DNA from: Chloroflexota bacterium
Lineage (GTDB): Bacteria; Chloroflexota; Anaerolineae; Fen-1058
Length of the DNA: 9,532 bases
Assembly (NCBI GenBank): GCA_016219235.1
Contig: JACRBO010000552.1
Location: 1-9,532, forward strand
Reading direction: 5' to 3'
Part shown: positions 6,636 through 9,532 of the stretch, piece by piece
Numbering within the stretch: position 1 is the stretch's first letter
Layout of the letters: every line of letters starts with the position of its first letter
Translations under genes and position numbers: made by a program
Notes under the pieces: generated by a model
What the model saw: the letters and a program-made list of their open reading frames with translations, nothing else
Databases searched by the model: none
Told to the model about the DNA's origin: nothing

Positions 6636-6650
6636 CGTGCTATAATCGCG
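6636..6650 (+). promoter_or_regulatory. Extended -10 promoter reading into the RAYT/REP island
   Basis: CGTGC TATAAT CGCG contains a full extended -10 (TG at 6638-6639, TATAAT at 6641-6646). GTGACG at 6616-6621 is a possible -35 at 19-base spacing. It would start transcription near 6653, ahead of the tandem octamer GGTCTGAC (6653-6660, 6661-6668) and of repeat unit 1, and run into the transposase gene at 6855. The gltA promoter diverges from it about 55 bases away. Confidence 0.6.
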
Positions 6651-6670
6651 GCGGTCTGACGGTCTGACGG

Positions 6671-6772
6671 CCCGGCGATTGAAATCGCTGCAACAAAGAC
6701 ACGAAGTCGGCCTATGCCGACTAGCCGACGGAGGTCGGCTTCGTGTGGGTGTAGGCGCAGTTTCTAACTGCC
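6671..6772. repeat. REP/BIME unit 1 (complete)
   Basis: Four hairpins occur in order. A is GCGATT-GA-AATCGC (6675-6688). B is AGTCGGC-ctat-GCCGACT (6705-6722). C is AGCCGAC-ggag-GTCGGCT (6723-6740). D is GCAGTT-TCT-AACTGC (6757-6771). The arms ACACGAAG and CTTCGTGT flank B and C. A plus B is the approximate inverted copy of C plus D. Confidence 0.85.
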
Positions 6773-6784
6773 GGTGTTGGGCAG

Positions 6785-6837
6785 CCCGGCGACTGAAAGC
6801 CGCAGCAACACAAACACGAAGTCGGCCTGCGCCGACT
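6785..6837. repeat. REP half-unit 2a, immediately 5' of the RAYT gene
   Basis: A diverged hairpin A (CGGC...GCCG, 6787-6802) is followed by the linker and a perfect hairpin B, AGTCGGC-ctgc-GCCGACT (6820-6837). The unit stops here and 17 bases later the transposase ATG begins. Its missing partner half appears after the gene at 7322. Confidence 0.8.
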
Positions 6838-6854
6838 GGATACGGAGATCAGCC

Positions 6855-7280
6855 ATGCGCGAACCATATACTCAACTCTATTTGCATTGCGTCTGGGCAA
6901 CCTGGGATCGTTTGCCGTTGATCACACCAGCGATTGAAGGCGAACTGTATCGGGCTATCGCCGCCAAAGTGCACGAACTAAAATGCGATGTTATCGCCAT
7001 TGGTGGAATTGTCGATCACGTTCATGTGCTGACGCGCTTCCCAACGACCCTGGCAGTTGCGACTCTGGTCAAAGAGGTAAAGGGCAACTCGTCACATTTC
7101 ATGACGCATGTTGTTGCGCCAGAGCAATTCTTCAAATGGCAGGGCGCCTATGGCGCATTCACAGTGAGCAAGAGCGGTGTTGACGCGGTGGCTGATTACA
7201 TTCAGCACCAGAAGATTCATCACGCCGAGAATACGTCAATTGAGGAATGGGAACGTAGCGAGATAAACGACCTGGATTGA
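6855..7280 (+). CDS. REP-associated tyrosine transposase (RAYT), IS200/IS605 Y1 family
   Basis: This is a 141-residue single-domain HUH endonuclease. It starts MREPYTQLYLHCVWATWDRLPLI, the normal N-terminus of this group, so ATG 6855 is chosen over the longer open frame that would run through the repeat; GGAG at 6844-6847 supports it. The metal-binding HUH motif is H55-V-H57 in GIVDHVHVL, and the catalytic tyrosine is probably Tyr115 in AVADYIQHQKIHH. KWQGAYGAFTVSKSG (about 94-108) is the usual block before it. The enzyme nicks single-stranded hairpin DNA and forms a 5'-phosphotyrosine link. RAYTs are thought to spread REP sequences. All catalytic residues are present, so it may be active. 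It ends in TGA and is flanked on both sides by palindromic REP units. Confidence 0.9.
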   Translation: MREPYTQLYLHCVWATWDRLPLITPAIEGELYRAIAAKVHELKCDVIAIGGIVDHVHVLTRFPTTLAVATLVKEVKGNSSHFMTHVVAPEQFFKWQGAYGAFTVSKSGVDAVADYIQHQKIHHAENTSIEEWERSEINDLD

Positions 7281-7286
7281 GGATCG

Positions 7287-7328
7287 AGCCGGCTCAGGGC
7301 TTGCCCTGAGCGTGTCGAAGGGTCGGCT
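7287..7328. repeat. REP-like hairpin nested in the loop of a hairpin C remnant
   Basis: GCTCAGGGC (7292-7300), TT and GCCCTGAGC (7303-7311) form a perfect 9-bp stem, followed by GTGTCGAAGGG. From memory, the sequence GCCCTGAGCGTGTCGAAGGG resembles a palindromic repeat seen in many unrelated bacterial genomes. It is bracketed by AGCCG (7287-7291) and GTCGGCT (7322-7328), the two arms of hairpin C, so it looks like an insertion into that hairpin's loop. Confidence 0.6.
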
Positions 7329-7362
7329 TCGTGTAGCTGTAGGTGCAGTTTCAACTTCTGCC
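7322..7362. repeat. REP half-unit 2b, 3' of the RAYT gene
   Basis: GTCGGCTTCGTGT is the right arm of hairpin C plus its flank. It is followed by the usual TGTAGGTGCAGTTTCAACT of hairpin D. D has one change (AACTTC for AACTGC) that shortens its stem. This is the counterpart of half-unit 2a and completes the unit split by the transposase gene. Confidence 0.75.
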
Positions 7363-7376
7363 GGCGTCGCATACTG

Positions 7377-7474
7377 GCGATTGAAATCGCAGCAACAGAA
7401 GCACAAAGTCGGCCTGCGCCGACTAGCCGACGCAGGTCGGCTTCGTGTGGGTGTAGGTGCAGTTTCTAACTGCC
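7377..7474. repeat. REP/BIME unit 3 (complete)
   Basis: Hairpin A lies at 7377-7390, B at 7407-7424 (loop CTGC), C at 7425-7442 (loop GCAG) and D at 7459-7473. The loops of B and C are exactly complementary, so B and C can also pair with each other as one long hairpin using G-T wobbles in the stems. Confidence 0.85.
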
Positions 7475-7487
7475 ATTGCTACAGCCC

Positions 7488-7585
7488 GGTGAATGAATTT
7501 GCAGCAACAGAAGCACAAAGTCGGCCTTCGCCGACTAGCCGACGCAGGTCGTCTTCGTGTAGTTGTAGGTGCAGTTTCAACTGCT
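7488..7585. repeat. REP/BIME unit 4 (A and C degenerate)
   Basis: The A position reads GTGAATGAATTTGC and no longer pairs well. B (7519-7536, loop CTTC) is perfect, C (7537-7554) has one stem change (GTCGTCT), and D (7571-7584, GCAGTT-TC-AACTGC) is perfect. B starts 112 bases after the B of unit 3. Confidence 0.8.
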
Positions 7586-7597
7586 GCCAGTCTGTCT

Positions 7598-7695
7598 GGC
7601 GATTGAAATCGCAGCAACAGAAGCACAAAGTCGGCCTTCGCCGACTAGCCGACGGAGGTCGGCTTCGTGTAGTTGTAGGTGCAGTTTCAACTGCC
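7598..7695. repeat. REP/BIME unit 5 (complete)
   Basis: Hairpin A is at 7599-7612, B at 7629-7646 (loop CTTC), C at 7647-7664 (loop GGAG) and D at 7681-7694. All four stems are perfect. B starts 110 bases after the B of unit 4. Confidence 0.85.
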
Positions 7696-7700
7696 AATGC

Positions 7701-7748
7701 GCGATTAAAATCGCTGCAACAAAGACACAAAGTCGGCCTCCGCCGACT
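7701..7748. repeat. REP half-unit 6, upstream of the DUF2723 gene
   Basis: Hairpin A (GCGATT-AA-AATCGC, 7701-7714) is followed by the linker and hairpin B (7731-7748, loop CTCC). C and D are missing. The array ends 28 bases before the ATG of the next gene, in the same way that half-unit 2a ends just before the transposase ATG. Confidence 0.8.
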
Positions 7749-7776
7749 GATCTCAACGACCAAGACCCTTGCCATC

Positions 7777-9532
7777 ATGCGTTTTCTTCAACGACATCTC
7801 ACCCTCCTCTTCGGCCTGATCGTGTTTGCGGCGGCTTTCAGCTTCTATGCTGCGTCACTGCCACCCGCGCAAGTCTCCGGCGATCCGAGCGAATACACCT
7901 TCATTCCGTGGGTGTTTGGCCTCGCGCATCCGCCGGGCTATGCTTTCTACACGCTGCTGGCGGGCACGTGGCAGCGCCTTGTGCCGATCGGTTCGGTGGC
8001 GTATCGCACCCACCTCCTCGCGGCGACGGCGGGCGCGCTCAGCGCGGCGCTAGTTTATCTGATCGTACACCGTCCGATCACCCATAAAAATCAACAATCA
8101 GCAATCAGCAATCAGCAATTCATTAACCATTTGCCAGCCCTCTTCGCCGGCCTGTCCTTCGCCGCCGCGACGGATGTCTGGCAGCACAGCATCCACACCA
8201 ACGCGCACATCATCACGCTGCTGCTGGCGACGTTGAGCGTTTTCCTGCTGATCGAATGGTGGCGCACGGAAAACGATCGTTGGTTGTATCTTTTCGCCGT
8301 GATTGCGGGATTTAGCCCGACGCAGCATCTATTGCTAGTCTTCACGTTTCCCGCTTACGCCATCTTTATCGTGCTCGTCAGACCCCGATTGTTGATCCAG
8401 CCGAAAAAGATTCTGCCGCTGATCGGCTGTTTCTTGCTGGGGCTGAGCGTGTGGCTGTACTATCTACTCCGCAGCCCGACCGCGCCGTTTGGCCCGACGG
8501 ACATCACCTCACTCGAGGCGTTCATCCACTTCGTCAGCGCCGAGGGATTGCGCGTCAACCTCTTTCACTTCGGCCTGGCCGATCAGCCTGTGCGCTTCAG
8601 CGTGTTTGTGGAATTGCTGAAGTTGCAGTATCCGATCATCACCATCTTGCTGGCGATTCCGGGCGCGATCTGGCTGGCGCGACGAGCCTGGCAGCCGTTT
8701 GTATTGGGCGCGGTGTTTTTCGTGACTTTGTACGCTTTCATCATTAACACCGTTCAAGATGTGATGGCCTACCTATTGTTGCCGTTTATGATGCTGGCGG
8801 TGTTCATCGGGCTGGGCGCGTGGGCAATTTCCGAAGTGTCACTCCGAGTCGTTCAACAGCGAGGAGTCTCGGTCTTGATCGGGCTGGCGTTGCTGATTTT
8901 GCTTGTCGCCAAGTTCATCGAGACTGCCCCGCGTGTTTCGCTGGCGAACTACACCGTCGGTGCGGACTGGGTGGACGTGCTCTTCGATCGCTTCGCAGGC
9001 AAGGGCGAGCACGCCGTGGTGCTGTCGCCGTGGGAGACGATGACGCCGCTGTGGGTGGCTGAATTCACAGAGGGGCGCACACTCAATCCGGCGGACGTGA
9101 ATCCAATCTATGTGACGACGGCTTCGGCCAATCCGTGGCTGGATAATGTCTTCGCGCACTTGAATGACGGTCCGGTGTATCTGGCCGATTATCGCCGCGC
9201 CGTGGTGGAAGGGCGATTGTTCCGCCTGCGACCCGAGGGCGATTGGCCGCTGTGGCGAGTGGTGCCGCCGGGTGACACCCGTGTGCCGCCGCTGGATCAT
9301 CAGATCAACGCCGTCGGCGCGGACGCCGACGGGAGCAACGCGATCGAGATCATCGGCTACTCGCTGGATCGAACGTCGATCGAGGCGGGGCAGACGGCGC
9401 ATCTGACGCTGTCGATGCGCGCCTCGATCACGCCCACGCACATCATCATGCCGTTTGCGATGGTGGGCGGGCGCGAATATCGCTGGACGACGGATTCGCG
9501 CTTGCTGACGCCGGAGTGGCTCCCGAACGAGG
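7777..9532 (+). CDS. DUF2723-family multi-span membrane protein, probable glycosyltransferase (3' partial)
   Basis: The frame is open from ATG 7777 to the window end: 585 codons with no stop. The N-terminus has a membrane segment at about 8-26, then SGDPSEY (Asp36, Glu39) and FGLAHPPGYAFYTLLAG (His51-Pro-Pro-Gly-Tyr), the DUF2723 hallmark in a GT-C-like first extracytoplasmic loop with an acidic pair. About nine more hydrophobic segments follow up to about residue 379 (for example 80-97, 121-137, 144-161, 169-200, 212-231, 284-300, 307-324, 331-350, 363-379). A soluble C-terminal part (about 385 onward) ends in a beta-rich stretch (SIEAGQTAHLTLSMRAS). Related proteins use lipid-linked sugars to glycosylate proteins or polymers; the acceptor here is unknown. 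No Shine-Dalgarno sequence is visible. A heptamer repeat lies in the loop at 107-114, between membrane segments. Confidence 0.85.
   Translation, partial: MRFLQRHLTLLFGLIVFAAAFSFYAASLPPAQVSGDPSEYTFIPWVFGLAHPPGYAFYTLLAGTWQRLVPIGSVAYRTHLLAATAGALSAALVYLIVHRPITHKNQQSAISNQQFINHLPALFAGLSFAAATDVWQHSIHTNAHIITLLLATLSVFLLIEWWRTENDRWLYLFAVIAGFSPTQHLLLVFTFPAYAIFIVLVRPRLLIQPKKILPLIGCFLLGLSVWLYYLLRSPTAPFGPTDITSLEAFIHFVSAEGLRVNLFHFGLADQPVRFSVFVELLKLQYPIITILLAIPGAIWLARRAWQPFVLGAVFFVTLYAFIINTVQDVMAYLLLPFMMLAVFIGLGAWAISEVSLRVVQQRGVSVLIGLALLILLVAKFIETAPRVSLANYTVGADWVDVLFDRFAGKGEHAVVLSPWETMTPLWVAEFTEGRTLNPADVNPIYVTTASANPWLDNVFAHLNDGPVYLADYRRAVVEGRLFRLRPEGDWPLWRVVPPGDTRVPPLDHQINAVGADADGSNAIEIIGYSLDRTSIEAGQTAHLTLSMRASITPTHIIMPFAMVGGREYRWTTDSRLLTPEWLPNE
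8095..8115 (+). repeat. Heptanucleotide tandem repeat CAATCAG x3 inside the DUF2723 gene
   Basis: Three exact copies of CAATCAG (8095-8101, 8102-8108, 8109-8115) plus a partial CAATT encode the polar stretch NQQSAISNQQF in the loop after residue 100. Because 7 is not a multiple of 3, loss or gain of one copy would shift the reading frame. The flanks (CATAAAAATCAA, TTCATTAACCAT) are also unusually AT-rich for the gene. Confidence 0.85.

Larger units (their letters stand above)
6671..7748 (+). mobile_element. RAYT transposase with flanking REP/BIME array
   Basis: This region groups one Y1 (HUH) transposase gene with six related palindromic units, two of them 5' of or around the gene start and four 3' of it. 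The gene interrupts unit 2 between its two halves. In known RAYT systems (TnpA-REP), the single-copy transposase is flanked by the REP palindromes it recognises, and this matches that arrangement. No CGATCG hexamer, frequent elsewhere in the window, occurs between 6274 and 7984. No target duplication is evident, as expected for IS200/IS605-like enzymes. Confidence 0.75.

Noticed and set aside
6774..6854. Upstream start of the transposase at 6774
   Set aside because: The extra residues come from the REP unit; the family normally begins MREPYTQLY and GGAG precedes ATG 6855.
6671..7748. CRISPR array
   Set aside because: The units are about 100-115 bp palindromes with degenerate copies and no short exact repeats alternating with unique spacers, and no cas genes are visible.
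7423..8087. Open frames across the repeat array (for example 7479-7778 on the minus strand and 7569-8087 on the plus strand)
   Set aside because: Their translations are low-complexity readings of the REP hairpins and overlap the real DUF2723 gene; no ribosome sites or family similarity.
8839..9441. Minus-strand open frame of 200 codons
   Set aside because: It is opposite the DUF2723 gene, rich in Arg/His/Gln as expected of an antisense shadow, with no supporting start signals.

Overview
The window is GC-rich bacterial chromosome that reads best as Chloroflexota (Anaerolineae/Roseiflexus-like). This is an inference from the gene set: a FemAB-type transferase, a DUF2723 membrane protein with the HPPGY motif, and a REP-associated transposase beginning MREPYTQLY. 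No rRNA or other marker gene is present to confirm it. Gene-dense stretches carry many CGATCG hexamers. Several promoters are extended -10 types (TGCTATAAT).

Layout. 1-193: end of hpt (purine salvage) on the + strand. 194-299: a short-word, inverted-symmetric repeat separating hpt from the convergent FemAB-family gene (298-1335, - strand), which looks leaderless. 1339-1481: divergent promoter region. 1482-2126 (+): a small membrane protein built from about 52-residue repeats and split by one in-frame TGA, followed by a hairpin terminator at 2145-2180. 5074-2187 (-): a three-gene operon of PadR regulator, flavin-type split-barrel (PPOX) protein and CocE/NonD serine hydrolase. Its promoter carries a perfect 20-bp palindrome between the -35 and -10 boxes. 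5142-5180: strong terminator of gltA. 6499-5210 (-): citrate synthase gltA with a good sigma70-type promoter at 6581-6553.

6636-7748 is the accessory part. A RAYT-type Y1 (HUH) transposase gene sits inside an array of about 100-115 bp palindromic units. Each unit is an inverted pair of two-hairpin REP sequences (a BIME), and the stems show compensatory changes. The transposase gene lies exactly between the two halves of one unit. 7777-9532 (+): the first 585 codons of a DUF2723 multi-membrane-span protein, truncated by the window end, with an in-gene heptanucleotide repeat.

Functionally the window mixes housekeeping (hpt, gltA), envelope functions (FemAB protein, DUF2723 protein, small membrane protein), a self-regulated PadR operon of unknown substrate, and one RAYT/REP island. 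The most unusual features are the architecture of that island, the TGA-split membrane protein, and the operator placement in the PadR promoter.
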